Below are positions 6,217 through 14,116 of a stretch of DNA of 64,000 nucleotides, piece after piece. The stretch's first letter is position 1. Each line of letters begins with the position of its first letter. Both the position numbers and the translations under genes were made by a program. Source of the DNA: Eshraghiella sp045129695 (GTDB lineage: Bacteria; Bacillota; Clostridia; Lachnospirales; Lachnospiraceae); NCBI GenBank assembly GCA_045129695.1, contig JBGVJZ010000039.1:1-64000 (forward strand), given 5' to 3'. The notes below the pieces were generated by a model. It was given only the letters and a program-made list of their open reading frames with translations, was not told where the DNA came from and searched no databases.

Positions 6217-7710
6217 TTATTTATCAAGTGACTTCATCGTCGGGAACAACAACACATCCCTTATCGCCGGTGAATCGGTAAGCAGCATCACCATTCTGTC
6301 GATACCGAAGCCGATACCTCCGGTTGGTGGCATACCGATGTCGAGTGCATTAAGGAAGTCTTCATCTGTATGGTTAGCTTCCTCGTCACCTGCTGCCAGA
6401 AGCTCTTCCTGAGCTGCGAAACGCTCTCTCTGGTCGATTGGGTCGTTAAGCTCTGAATAAGCGTTAGCCATTTCCCAACCATTCATAAAGAACTCAAAGC
6501 GCTCTACATATTCAGGATTCTCAGGTTTCTTCTTGGTAAGAGGAGAAATCTCAATCGGATGATCCATTAAGAACGTAGGCTGGATTAAATGCTCCTCTAC
6601 AAATTCCTCGAAGAAAAGATTTAAGATGTCGCCCTTCTTGTGGTGCTCCTCAAATTCAACATGATGCTCCTTAGCAACTGCTCTTGCTTCTTCAAGTGTA
6701 TGAATCTCATTGAAGTCAACGCCTGCATATTTCTTAACTGCGTCAACCATTGTAATTCTCTCAAAAGGCTTGCCCAGATCCATCTCGATTCCATTATAGG
6801 TAATCTTAGTGGTTCCAAGAACCTCCTGTGCCACATGTCTGTAAAGATTCTCTGTTAAATCCATCATTCCGTGGTAATCAGTAAATGCCTGATATAACTC
6901 CATAAGAGTGAACTCAGGGTTGTGTCTTGTATCAAGACCCTCGTTACGGAATACTCGGCCGATCTCGTATACCTTCTCAAGACCGCCTACGATAAGTCTC
7001 TTCAAATATAATTCAAGAGATATACGAAGCTTCAAATCCTCATCAAGAGCGTTAAAATGAGTCTCAAAAGGTCTTGCAGCCGCACCGCCTGCGTTAGCTA
7101 CGAGCATCGGAGTCTCAACCTCCATAAATCCCTGTGCATCAAGGTATTTACGAATTGCAGTAATTATCCTGGAACGTTTGATGAAGGTATCCTTAACCTC
7201 AGCATTCATAATCAAATCAACATAACGCTGACGATATCTTAAATCTGTATTGGTAAGACCATGGAACTTCTCAGGAAGGATTTGTAAACTCTTAGACAGA
7301 AGCGTAACCTTCTCTGCATGGATTGATTTCTCCCCGGTCTTAGTCTCAAACACCTGACCTGTTATTCCTATTACATCACCGATATCAAATTTCTTGAAAT
7401 CAGCATAATCCTCTTCACCTATACTATCTCTTGCCACATATGACTGAATTGTACCCTGAAGATCCTGTACATGACAGAACGAAGCCTTACCCATAACACG
7501 CTTAGACATCATTCGTCCTGCAATAGTTACAGTCTGCCCGTTCAAAGTTTCGAAATTATCTTTAATCTCCTGACTGTGATGTGTCACATCAAATTTGGTT
7601 ATTTCAAAAGGATTTTTCCCTCTTTCCATTAAATCCTTTAATTTATCTTTTCTTACCTGAATTAAGGCATTAGTATCCTGAACCTGCTGTCCGTTATTCT
7701 GCTCTGCCAA
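6217..7710 (-). CDS. lysS: Lysyl-tRNA synthetase, class II
   Basis: Charges tRNA-Lys with lysine using ATP. It has an N-terminal OB-fold anticodon-binding domain (about residues 55-160: TVTIAGRMMSKR, ASFCHVQD) and a class II catalytic core with motif 2 near FRNEGLDTRHNPEFT and motif 3 GFGIDRMVML close to the C-terminus. The TTG at 7710 (giving MAEQNNGQQ) has GGAG 8 nt upstream; the GTG at 7719 lies directly on the ribosome binding site, so TTG is preferred (497 residues). It is co-transcribed with greA, 19 nt upstream. The last codons contain the ICE attachment core (6232-6246), so the tail FPTMKSLDK is probably supplied by the integrated element. Confidence 0.97.
   Translation of the reverse strand: MAEQNNGQQVQDTNALIQVRKDKLKDLMERGKNPFEITKFDVTHHSQEIKDNFETLNGQTVTIAGRMMSKRVMGKASFCHVQDLQGTIQSYVARDSIGEEDYADFKKFDIGDVIGITGQVFETKTGEKSIHAEKVTLLSKSLQILPEKFHGLTNTDLRYRQRYVDLIMNAEVKDTFIKRSRIITAIRKYLDAQGFMEVETPMLVANAGGAAARPFETHFNALDEDLKLRISLELYLKRLIVGGLEKVYEIGRVFRNEGLDTRHNPEFTLMELYQAFTDYHGMMDLTENLYRHVAQEVLGTTKITYNGIEMDLGKPFERITMVDAVKKYAGVDFNEIHTLEEARAVAKEHHVEFEEHHKKGDILNLFFEEFVEEHLIQPTFLMDHPIEISPLTKKKPENPEYVERFEFFMNGWEMANAYSELNDPIDQRERFAAQEELLAAGDEEANHTDEDFLNALDIGMPPTGGIGFGIDRMVMLLTDSPAIRDVLLFPTMKSLDK
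6232..6246 (-). other. Attachment-site core inside lysS 3' end
   Basis: Identical to 981-995 in inverted orientation. It encodes FPTMK of the LysS C-terminus. Integration here keeps lysS functional because the element carries a matching tail. Confidence 0.75.
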
Positions 7711-7729
7711 AATTTTCACTCCTTTTTAA

Positions 7730-8209
7730 TTAATCTCTTGTAACACTAACGATTTTGTACTGAGTAATTCCTGCCGGGGTATCAACCTCAACAACATCTC
7801 CGGCCTGCTTACCAATTAGAGCTCTGCCAAGAGGTGATTCATTGGAAATTCTGTTCTCAAGGCTCTTTGCCTCAGTTGAACCAACAAGCTTGAACTCTAA
7901 CTCCTCATCAAATTCCATATCAATTACAGTTACATTGCATCCAAGGTTTGCTGTACCCTTGTTAGCTGAATCATCATCTGCCACCTCAGCATTTTTGAGG
8001 ATTTTTTCGATTTCCTCAATTCTTGCTTCTATATCTCTCTGCTCATCCTTAGCTGCATCATACTCTGCATTCTCTGAAAGGTCTCCCTGTTCTCTGGCTT
8101 CCTTAATTTTCTGTGCAACTTCTTTTCTCTTATATACCTTAAGATCCTGTAATTCATCCTCGAGTTTTTTAAGACCCTCGTATGTCATTAAATTCTTTTT
8201 CTCTGCCAT
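7730..8209 (-). CDS. greA: Transcription elongation factor GreA
   Basis: Rescues backtracked RNA polymerase by stimulating transcript cleavage. 159 residues, the usual size. The N-terminal coiled coil (about 5-78) carries the acidic tip QGDLSENAEYDAAKDEQ, and the C-terminal FKBP-like domain ends with SPLGRALIGKQAGD and TPAGITQYKI. It is the first gene of the greA-lysS unit and has a strong promoter 60 bp upstream inside the end of dusB. The ribosome binding site is modest (AAAGGA close to the ATG). Confidence 0.96.
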   Translation of the reverse strand: MAEKKNLMTYEGLKKLEDELQDLKVYKRKEVAQKIKEAREQGDLSENAEYDAAKDEQRDIEARIEEIEKILKNAEVADDDSANKGTANLGCNVTVIDMEFDEELEFKLVGSTEAKSLENRISNESPLGRALIGKQAGDVVEVDTPAGITQYKIVSVTRD

Positions 8210-8267
8210 AATCCTTTACACACCTTTCTGATTATCGGATATACTCCGACCATTAACAATTCATACT

Positions 8268-8297
8268 ATTATAAGATAAATAAATTTCATTTGTCAA
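8268..8297 (-). promoter_or_regulatory. Sigma-A promoter for greA-lysS
   Basis: On the - strand: TTGACA (8297-8292), an 18-bp spacer, TATAAT (8273-8268). Both boxes are perfect consensus. The -35 lies within the last codons of dusB, so greA-lysS can be transcribed separately from the upstream genes. Confidence 0.8.
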
Positions 8298-9249
8298 TCA
8301 TTCTTTTGTCCAACAACTCAAAGAGTTCCAAAAGACTTTCCGTATGATTAACTTCGTCCCTTAATGCGGCACAATTATGGAGTCCCGTAGTATACCAGGA
8401 TACATGCTTACGCATCTCCCTGACTACCATAAATTCCGGCTTATACTCAGCCATTAATTCAGCATGTCGTTTAATCATCGACTTACGTTCTGCAACTGAT
8501 GGCGAAAGAGGTATTTCCCTGCCTGCAAGGGCGGCATTAATCTCCCTGAATATCCAGGGATTACCCTTTGCACCTCTGCCAACCGCAACTCCGGCACAAC
8601 CGGTTTCCTTCATCATCTTAAGGGCGTCCTGACCGGAGAAAATATCACCGTTTCCAAAAACAGGAATTGAAACCCTGTCCACAACCCGTCTTATTATATC
8701 CCAATCAGCCTTGCCTGAATAGAACTGTTCACGTGTTCTGCCATGCACAGTTACTGCTGCCGCACCTGACTCCTCCATAATATGTGCAAATTCTACAGCG
8801 TTAACATTTTCCTCGTTAAAGCCTTTTCTGAATTTAACTGTTACCGGAACTTTAACACGCCTGACCATTGCTTCCACAATCTGACCCGCAAGCACAGGAT
8901 TCTTCATCAGGGCAGACCCCTCGTTATTATTAACTACTTTTGGCACCGGACAACCCATATTGATATCAAAACCCGCAAAACCTCTGTCCTCAAGTCGTGC
9001 GGCAATCTCTCCCATTATTTCAGGATCAGAGCCAAACAACTGTAATGAAACAGGTGCCTCCTCAGGTTTGGTGAGCATTAGTAACTCGGTATTTTTATTA
9101 TTATACAGAACTGCCTTGGCACTTACCATTTCTGTTACCATATAACCACAGCCCTGTTCCTTACACAAAAGTCTGTAGGGAAGGTCAGTAACACCCGCCA
9201 TAGGAGCCAGCATAACCGGATTCTCTATTTCCATTGTTCCTATTTTCAT
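8287..9249 (-). CDS. dusB: tRNA-dihydrouridine synthase (DusB type)
   Basis: FMN-dependent enzyme reducing uridine to dihydrouridine in tRNA. 320 residues, a TIM-barrel Dus fold. The Dus signature is seen as MAPMAGVTDLPYR at the start, MGCPVPKVV with the catalytic Cys (about residue 100), VKFRKGF, VHGRTREQFYSG, GNGDIFS and GRGAKGNPWIF. Its ATG immediately follows the TAG of the DUF6145 gene, and dusB after birA/DUF6145 is a common arrangement in this family. The last codons contain the greA promoter. Confidence 0.95.
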   Translation of the reverse strand: MKIGTMEIENPVMLAPMAGVTDLPYRLLCKEQGCGYMVTEMVSAKAVLYNNKNTELLMLTKPEEAPVSLQLFGSDPEIMGEIAARLEDRGFAGFDINMGCPVPKVVNNNEGSALMKNPVLAGQIVEAMVRRVKVPVTVKFRKGFNEENVNAVEFAHIMEESGAAAVTVHGRTREQFYSGKADWDIIRRVVDRVSIPVFGNGDIFSGQDALKMMKETGCAGVAVGRGAKGNPWIFREINAALAGREIPLSPSVAERKSMIKRHAELMAEYKPEFMVVREMRKHVSWYTTGLHNCAALRDEVNHTESLLELFELLDKRMIDK

Positions 9250-9582
9250 CTATCCCATCTCCGGCTCTTCATTCAGAAAAAACACCTTATAGTACATTTC
9301 CAATGCCTCAAAGGTCTCTTTGTGCTCCTTACGAAGCTTTTTAATCTTAAGGGCGGCTCCGATTTCGTCATAAAGCAGGTCTCCTTCATCGGCAATAGTT
9401 TCCATAATCAGTTTTCCGTCCTCTTCGAATTTAATAATTAAAATTCCTCCCACATCCTCCGTAAAAAGAACACACATTATTTTTAACTCGTCCTTAATAC
9501 TGTCAGGAAGACGTTCAAACTCTTCATTAATAAAATATTTGCGGTCATAAGCACTTGACGCACATAAAACATTCTCTTCCAT
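9250..9582 (-). CDS. DUF6145-family protein
   Basis: About 110 residues, start at ATG 9582 just after AGGAGG with a short 4-nt spacing; a longer in-frame reading would overlap birA. Motifs: CASSAYDRKYFINEEFERLP, IKDELKIMCVLFTEDVGG, EALEMYYKVFFL, given as short pieces of a conserved domain of unknown function. It resembles small cytosolic Lachnospiraceae proteins always found between birA and dusB. No membrane segment or signal peptide is present. No function can be assigned. Confidence 0.75.
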   Translation of the reverse strand: MEENVLCASSAYDRKYFINEEFERLPDSIKDELKIMCVLFTEDVGGILIIKFEEDGKLIMETIADEGDLLYDEIGAALKIKKLRKEHKETFEALEMYYKVFFLNEEPEMG

Positions 9583-9590
9583 ACAACCTC

Positions 9591-10478
9591 CTATACATAC
9601 CCATATACGCCCCTGACGGAAACCTCGCCAGACCGAACGCATACAATCCTGTCACCATCGACCTGAATCATTAATTCGCCGGAATCATTAATTCCCTTTG
9701 CAATACCTTTAAACTGTGAATCAGCCTCGATAACGACAACTTCTTTATCAATATTAACAAGCTTATTCTCATACTCTGATTTTAAGCCGGACATATTCTC
9801 ATTCATTACATATATATCATAATATTTTTCAAAACAGCTTCCAATCTCCGCTACAAGCAGGTTTCTGTCAATATTTTCCAGACCCTCCATAGTAAAAGAT
9901 GTTGCCCGCGAAGCCAGTTCCGCAGGAAATTTCTTCATACTCACATTGATTCCTATCCCTATTATAACATAATTGACTTTGTTATTTTCAAAAGAGGTCT
10001 CCGTTAGAATACCGACAAGCTTCTTACCATTTACAACTATATCATTTGGCCATTTTATATGGGTGTCAATATGTACCACCCGCTTTATAGCCTCCTGACA
10101 TGCCATTGCTGCCACAAGTGTCAGTGAAGATATATTACAAGGTCTGATATCGGGTTTTATCATAAAAGACATCCATATTCCTGTTTCTGACCGTGATTCC
10201 CAGCTTCTTCCCATTCTGCCCTTGCCGCCGGTTTGTCTCTTTGCAAGCACCAGTGCACCGGTAGGAAGTCTGTCCCATTTTCTTTTCAGCTCCTCATTGG
10301 TTGAATCGGTCTCATCCATGATAAAAATCCTGCAGCCATACCAGTTAGTTGTCAGATTACTGCGTATTATTTCTGCACATAAAACATCGGGACATACAAT
10401 CCCACGATTACCGTACAATTCCTGTCCCGACATAACATCAATATTCTGTTCATTGTTATCAGATACACAGACACTCAT
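9591..10478 (-). CDS. birA: Biotin-[acetyl-CoA-carboxylase] ligase, monofunctional
   Basis: Makes biotinyl-AMP and transfers biotin to carboxylase carrier lysines. The ATG at 10478 overlaps the TGA of the preceding gene (TGATG), giving 295 residues. Ligase motifs: TDSTNEELKR, the biotin/ATP loop GGKGRMGRSW, KWPNDIVVNGKKLVGIL and the C-terminal SH3-like cap (about 245-290: GIAKGINDSGELMIQ). There is no helix-turn-helix domain at the N-terminus, so it should be an enzyme only, not the biotin operon repressor. The biotin importer bioY is encoded far away at 45118-45654. Confidence 0.93.
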   Translation of the reverse strand: MSVCVSDNNEQNIDVMSGQELYGNRGIVCPDVLCAEIIRSNLTTNWYGCRIFIMDETDSTNEELKRKWDRLPTGALVLAKRQTGGKGRMGRSWESRSETGIWMSFMIKPDIRPCNISSLTLVAAMACQEAIKRVVHIDTHIKWPNDIVVNGKKLVGILTETSFENNKVNYVIIGIGINVSMKKFPAELASRATSFTMEGLENIDRNLLVAEIGSCFEKYYDIYVMNENMSGLKSEYENKLVNIDKEVVVIEADSQFKGIAKGINDSGELMIQVDGDRIVCVRSGEVSVRGVYGYV

Positions 10479-10768
10479 CAAAAGCCTCCAACTGCCACAT
10501 AGCTTAAATATGCAATAACCCATACAATAACTGATGCGACTTCAAGGATAATTCCATTGACCTTCTTATCATTCATAAGATGTTTAATTCCGGTCAGAAA
10601 ATTCATTGCTCCGCCAATGATGAAAATAATGGGAAACATCCATGCATTGCCCTGTGTATTCATAAAGGTTAATACAGCAAAAACGACTGCTGCAATCCCC
10701 AAAAGTACATTTAAAATGTCAATTATTATTCTGATTACTCTTGGAAATCTCTTTCCTGAAGAAAACAT
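10478..10768 (-). CDS. Small membrane protein of unknown function
   Basis: 96-residue protein with about three to four predicted membrane helices: IIIDILNVLLGIAAVVFAVLTF, WMFPIIFIIGGAMNFLTGI and ILEVASVIVWVIAYLSY (shortened runs). It sits between argF and birA and is translationally coupled to birA. I recognise no characterised family. A short hairpin covers its leader (10769-10804). Confidence 0.7.
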   Translation of the reverse strand: MFSSGKRFPRVIRIIIDILNVLLGIAAVVFAVLTFMNTQGNAWMFPIIFIIGGAMNFLTGIKHLMNDKKVNGIILEVASVIVWVIAYLSYVAVGGF

Positions 10769-10804
10769 ACGGGGTACCTTCCTATTCTAAAAAGTCTACC
10801 CCGT
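10769..10804 (-). promoter_or_regulatory. Leader hairpin abutting the start codon
   Basis: ACGGGGTA and TACCCCGT form a perfect 8-bp stem whose 3' arm ends next to the ATG of the small membrane protein gene. The likely ribosome binding site (AGGAAGG) lies in the 20-nt loop. There is no T-run, so a translational effect is more plausible than termination. Evidence is structural only. Confidence 0.4.
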
Positions 10805-10811
10805 TATAATA

Positions 10812-11750
10812 CTATAAATTTCCCAAGGTTGCAACCATTACAGCCTTAATGGTATGCATTCTGTTCTCCGCTTCATCAAATACAACTGACTGTGCAGATT
10901 CAAAGACCTCTTCCGTAACTTCTTTTTCTTTGACAGCAGGAAGGCAATGCATAAATATTGTCTCCTTCTTGCCTGTTTTAGCCATCAAATCTGAATTAAT
11001 CTGATATGGAGTGAGTAATTTAATTCTCTCTGCAGCCTTATCCTCTTCACCCATTGAGCACCATACATCTGTATATAATACATCTGCACCTGCAACCACA
11101 TCTGTTGAATCAGATATTGTGATTGTACTTCCTGATTCTTCGGCATATGTACGACATAACCCAACCAATTCATCCGTAGGCCATAATTCCTTAGGCGCAC
11201 AGATTGCAAAATTAACGCCCATCTTGGCTGAACCAATCATAAGACTGTTAGCCATATTATTGCGGCCGTCACCCATATATACAAAATTAAGGCCCTTAAG
11301 GTATCCGAAATGCTCCTTCATGGTAAGAAAATCTGCAAGAATCTGGGTAGGGTGATATTCATCAGTAAGACCATTCCATACAGGAACGCCGCTATACTTA
11401 GCCAAATCCTCAACTGTCTGCTGCGAAAAGCCTCTGAACTCAATACCATCAAACATTCTTCCGAGAACTCTGGCTGTATCCTTAACACTCTCTTTATAAC
11501 CTAACTGAATATCCTCTCTTCCAAGATACTCTGCATGCCCGCCTTCATCGAGACATCCTATTGTGAAAGAACATCTTGTTCTGGTAGACGGTTTTTCAAA
11601 AATCAATGCAATGTTCTTGCCCGCAAGACTGTTTCCTGTTATTCCCTGTTTCTTCTTAGCTTTTAAATCAGCTGCCAGATTCAGAAGATAATCAATCTCC
11701 TCTGCTGTGAAATCCTTAAGTGTTAAAAAGCTGCGTCCTTTTAAATTCAT
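10812..11750 (-). CDS. argF: Ornithine carbamoyltransferase
   Basis: Converts ornithine and carbamoyl phosphate to citrulline (arginine biosynthesis). 312 residues. Carbamoyl-phosphate loop FEKPSTRTRCSF (about 50-62), HPTQILADF, ornithine-binding region with MGDGRNNMANS, and the catalytic-loop motif MHCLPA near residue 270 are all present. No arginine deiminase or carbamate kinase gene is nearby, so a biosynthetic rather than catabolic (arcB) role is assumed. AAGGAG precedes the ATG by 8 nt; it starts 30 nt after the SPFH gene and may be in the same transcript. Confidence 0.93.
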   Translation of the reverse strand: MNLKGRSFLTLKDFTAEEIDYLLNLAADLKAKKKQGITGNSLAGKNIALIFEKPSTRTRCSFTIGCLDEGGHAEYLGREDIQLGYKESVKDTARVLGRMFDGIEFRGFSQQTVEDLAKYSGVPVWNGLTDEYHPTQILADFLTMKEHFGYLKGLNFVYMGDGRNNMANSLMIGSAKMGVNFAICAPKELWPTDELVGLCRTYAEESGSTITISDSTDVVAGADVLYTDVWCSMGEEDKAAERIKLLTPYQINSDLMAKTGKKETIFMHCLPAVKEKEVTEEVFESAQSVVFDEAENRMHTIKAVMVATLGNL

Positions 11751-11780
11751 AACTGTGACTCCTTGTAAAAAATTTATAAA

Positions 11781-12728
11781 TTAATTTTCTTTACCAACCT
11801 CTACAAGTGATTTGGCAAGACCTGCCATTCCCTGAATCTCGGATGGAATAATAATCTTAGTTGCCTGACCATCTGCTGCCTTGGCAAAGGCTTCAAGGCT
11901 CTTTAATCTTAATACTGCCTCATCTGCTCCGGCCTCTTTAATATATCTGATACCTTCTGCATTAGCCATCTGTACCGCACGAATAGCCTCTGCCTGACCT
12001 TCTGCCTCACGGATTGTTGCCTCACGCTTAGCTTCTGCACGAAGGATTGCTGCCTCTTTTTCAGCCTGTGCTTCAAGAATTGCCGCCTGCTTCTTACCCT
12101 CTGCAATTGTGATATTGGCCTTTCTCTCACCTTCGGCTCTTGTCTCCATCTCACGACGTTCACGTTCAGCCTTCATCTGTTTCTCCATGGCATTCTGGAT
12201 TTCAGCAGGAGGAATAATATTTTTAAGTTCAACACGGTTAACCTTAATTCCCCAAGGATCGGTTGCCTCATCCAGCTCAGTTCTCATCTTGGTGTTAATA
12301 ACCTCTCTTGATGTAAGTGTCTGGTCTAATTCAAGCTCACCAATAATATTACGAAGTGTTGTTGCTGATAAATTCTCAATAGCCATAATCGGATATTCAA
12401 CACCATAAGCATAAAGCTTAGGATCCGTAATCTGATAATATACAACTGTATCAATTTTCATTGTAACATTATCTTTGGTAATAACCGGCTGTGGTGGAAA
12501 ATCAACCACCTGCTCCTTAAGACTCATTCTCTTAACAGTCTTATCTATGAAAGGGAACTTAAGGTGAATACCAACACCCCACGTAGCCTTGTATGCACCA
12601 AGCCTCTCAAGAATAACTGCGTGTGCCTGTGGTACTACCTTAATGCATGATGCAAAAATAATTAAAATAATAATGATTGCCACAATAATTGCAACAAGCT
12701 GCCCTGCCTTAATGGTTAATAATAACAT
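11781..12728 (-). CDS. SPFH-domain (stomatin/QmcA-like) membrane protein
   Basis: 315 residues from ATG 12728 (AGGAGG 9 nt upstream). One N-terminal membrane helix (about 8-30) is followed by an SPFH domain (ILERLGAYKATWGVG, DKTVKRMSLKEQVVDFPP, YQITDPKLYAYGV). A long charged coiled coil then follows (about 180-270, repeats of E-A-A/R-A-E such as AEKEAAILRAEAKREA). The C-terminus is IIIPSEIQGMAGLAKSL. Such proteins oligomerise into membrane scaffolds. It lies 36 nt after the NfeD-like gene, the classic NfeD-stomatin pair involved in membrane homeostasis. Confidence 0.9.
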   Translation of the reverse strand: MLLLTIKAGQLVAIIVAIIIILIIFASCIKVVPQAHAVILERLGAYKATWGVGIHLKFPFIDKTVKRMSLKEQVVDFPPQPVITKDNVTMKIDTVVYYQITDPKLYAYGVEYPIMAIENLSATTLRNIIGELELDQTLTSREVINTKMRTELDEATDPWGIKVNRVELKNIIPPAEIQNAMEKQMKAERERREMETRAEGERKANITIAEGKKQAAILEAQAEKEAAILRAEAKREATIREAEGQAEAIRAVQMANAEGIRYIKEAGADEAVLRLKSLEAFAKAADGQATKIIIPSEIQGMAGLAKSLVEVGKEN

Positions 12729-12764
12729 AATCCTAATCCTCCTATTTTCCAACTTCCTAACTAT

Positions 12765-13208
12765 TTAGTTATTAACTCTCTTAACTATTAATTTAACTCC
12801 TGAGATTTTGAGAATCTCAACCATTGTGTCTTCGGGAATAATATCGGAATCATTCTCCGCTCTTGCTGTCCACTCTAATCCATTAACCACTGCACATCCG
12901 CTTCCCATATTATTGTTGATTTCAGTAGTAACCTTGGCTTTTCTTCCAATGAGACTGTCAAGATTAGTCTTATTATCTCCAACTTTAAGGATTTTTTCAA
13001 CAAGTGGTCTCGTAAAAATGAGTAAAAGCACTGACACAACAACGAATACAACAATCTGAGTCCAGACAGGTGCCTTAAGAAGTGCCAGTATAAAAGCAAT
13101 GACTCCTCCTGCCGCAAACCATATTGATGTAAGGCCTGTGGTACATACTTCAACTATAAGCATTATGATAGTCAAAGCAAGCCAAATCCAAATAAATGGA
13201 TTATCCAT
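12765..13208 (-). CDS. NfeD-like membrane protein
   Basis: 147 residues: three membrane helices in the first 75 residues (FIWIWLALTIIMLIVEV, IWFAAGGVIAFILALL, IVVFVVVSVLLLIFT), then a C-terminal OB-fold (about 85-145) with LIGRKAKVTTEI and GLEWTARAENDS. This is the short NfeD form without the protease domain. It is a partner of the SPFH protein downstream. GGAGG lies 7 nt before the ATG. Confidence 0.88.
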   Translation of the reverse strand: MDNPFIWIWLALTIIMLIVEVCTTGLTSIWFAAGGVIAFILALLKAPVWTQIVVFVVVSVLLLIFTRPLVEKILKVGDNKTNLDSLIGRKAKVTTEINNNMGSGCAVVNGLEWTARAENDSDIIPEDTMVEILKISGVKLIVKRVNN

Positions 13209-13243
13209 AGTGCTGCCTCCTTCCTTATGTAAGGTATAAATTA

Positions 13244-13271
13244 ATTATACGTAGTTAATTGTACTACAATT
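13244..13271 (-). promoter_or_regulatory. Possible operator/promoter for nfeD-SPFH
   Basis: A 15-bp perfect palindrome AATTGTAGTACAATT (13257-13271) lies 7 bp upstream of a TATAAT box (13249-13244 on the - strand), where the -35 would be. It could be an operator. No good -35 hexamer is seen. Confidence 0.35.
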
Positions 13272-13309
13272 ATTATTTTTTTTCAATGATACAAATCATA
13301 ACTGCCGCT

Positions 13310-13331
13310 TAAAGAATTCTTAAGAATTTTT
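13310..13331 (+). promoter_or_regulatory. Direct repeat upstream of response regulator
   Basis: CTTAAAGAATT followed directly by CTTAAGAATTT, an 11-bp near-repeat, one helical turn apart. OmpR-type regulators often bind such direct repeats, so this may be an autoregulatory site. This is inferred from spacing only. Confidence 0.3.
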
Positions 13332-13411
13332 TGCTTTTATTTTATAAATTGTCATTCTATAATTTTAATATAAACAGACGTCAGTTTATAAAATGCTTCA
13401 AGGAGTGGCTT

Positions 13412-14116
13412 ATGCGAAACATATTAATCTGCGATGATGACAAGGATATAGCAAATGCACTTAAAATTTACCTGAAAAACCAGAACTATAACATCTATAT
13501 GGCCCATAATGGCAGGGAAGCGGTAGATATGGTTTCTGAAATGGAAATTCATCTTGTCCTTATGGATATAATGATGCCGGTTATGGATGGTCTTACAGCT
13601 ATGGCTGAAATTCGTAAGCACAGTAATATACCTATAATTCTCCTTACAGCCAAGAGTGAGGACTCTGATAAAATTTTAGGTCTTGATACCGGAGCAGATG
13701 ATTATATAACCAAGCCATTTAATCCCAAGGAAGTGACGGCAAGAGTAGCCTCCAGTCTTCGCCGGTATTTTGATTTGGGAACCGTTACCTCTTCTGTAAA
13801 TACATACCGTATAGGAGGAATTGAGATGGATGATTTACAAAGGAGGGTTACTATCGACGGCGTGGAAATTATCCTCACACCTAAGGAATATGACATATTA
13901 AAGCTTTTAATGCGTAATCCCGGTAAGATTTTTTCGCCGGCAGATATCTATTCCAGCGTGTGGAACGAAAGGGTAATCGGCTGCGAAGGCAGTGTTGCCG
14001 TACATATAAGGCATTTGAGGGAGAAGATTGAAATTGACCCTGCAAATCCCCGTACTCTTAAAGTAGTATGGGGACAGGGTTATAAAATTGAAGGAGGACA
14101 ACATGAAATTCTTTAA
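13412..14116 (+). CDS. OmpR-family response regulator
   Basis: 234 residues from ATG 13412 (AGGAG 7-8 nt upstream; longer readings enter non-coding AT-rich DNA). Receiver domain 1-120 with acidic pocket CDDDKD, phospho-acceptor Asp in VLMDIMMPVMDG and Lys in ITKPFNP. Winged-helix DNA-binding domain about 140-232 with LTPKEYDILKLLMRNPGK and the recognition-helix region VAVHIRHLREKI. Resembles VanR-type regulators. It overlaps the sensor kinase gene by 14 nt, so the two form one two-component system. Confidence 0.95.
   Translation: MRNILICDDDKDIANALKIYLKNQNYNIYMAHNGREAVDMVSEMEIHLVLMDIMMPVMDGLTAMAEIRKHSNIPIILLTAKSEDSDKILGLDTGADDYITKPFNPKEVTARVASSLRRYFDLGTVTSSVNTYRIGGIEMDDLQRRVTIDGVEIILTPKEYDILKLLMRNPGKIFSPADIYSSVWNERVIGCEGSVAVHIRHLREKIEIDPANPRTLKVVWGQGYKIEGGQHEIL

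Noticed and set aside
6100..6230. A tRNA gene as the integration target.
   Set aside because: No tRNA-like cloverleaf is visible. The shared core lies inside the lysS coding end.
9250..9642. Longer reading of the DUF6145 gene from 9642.
   Set aside because: It runs into birA and lacks a ribosome binding site. ATG 9582 directly follows AGGAGG.
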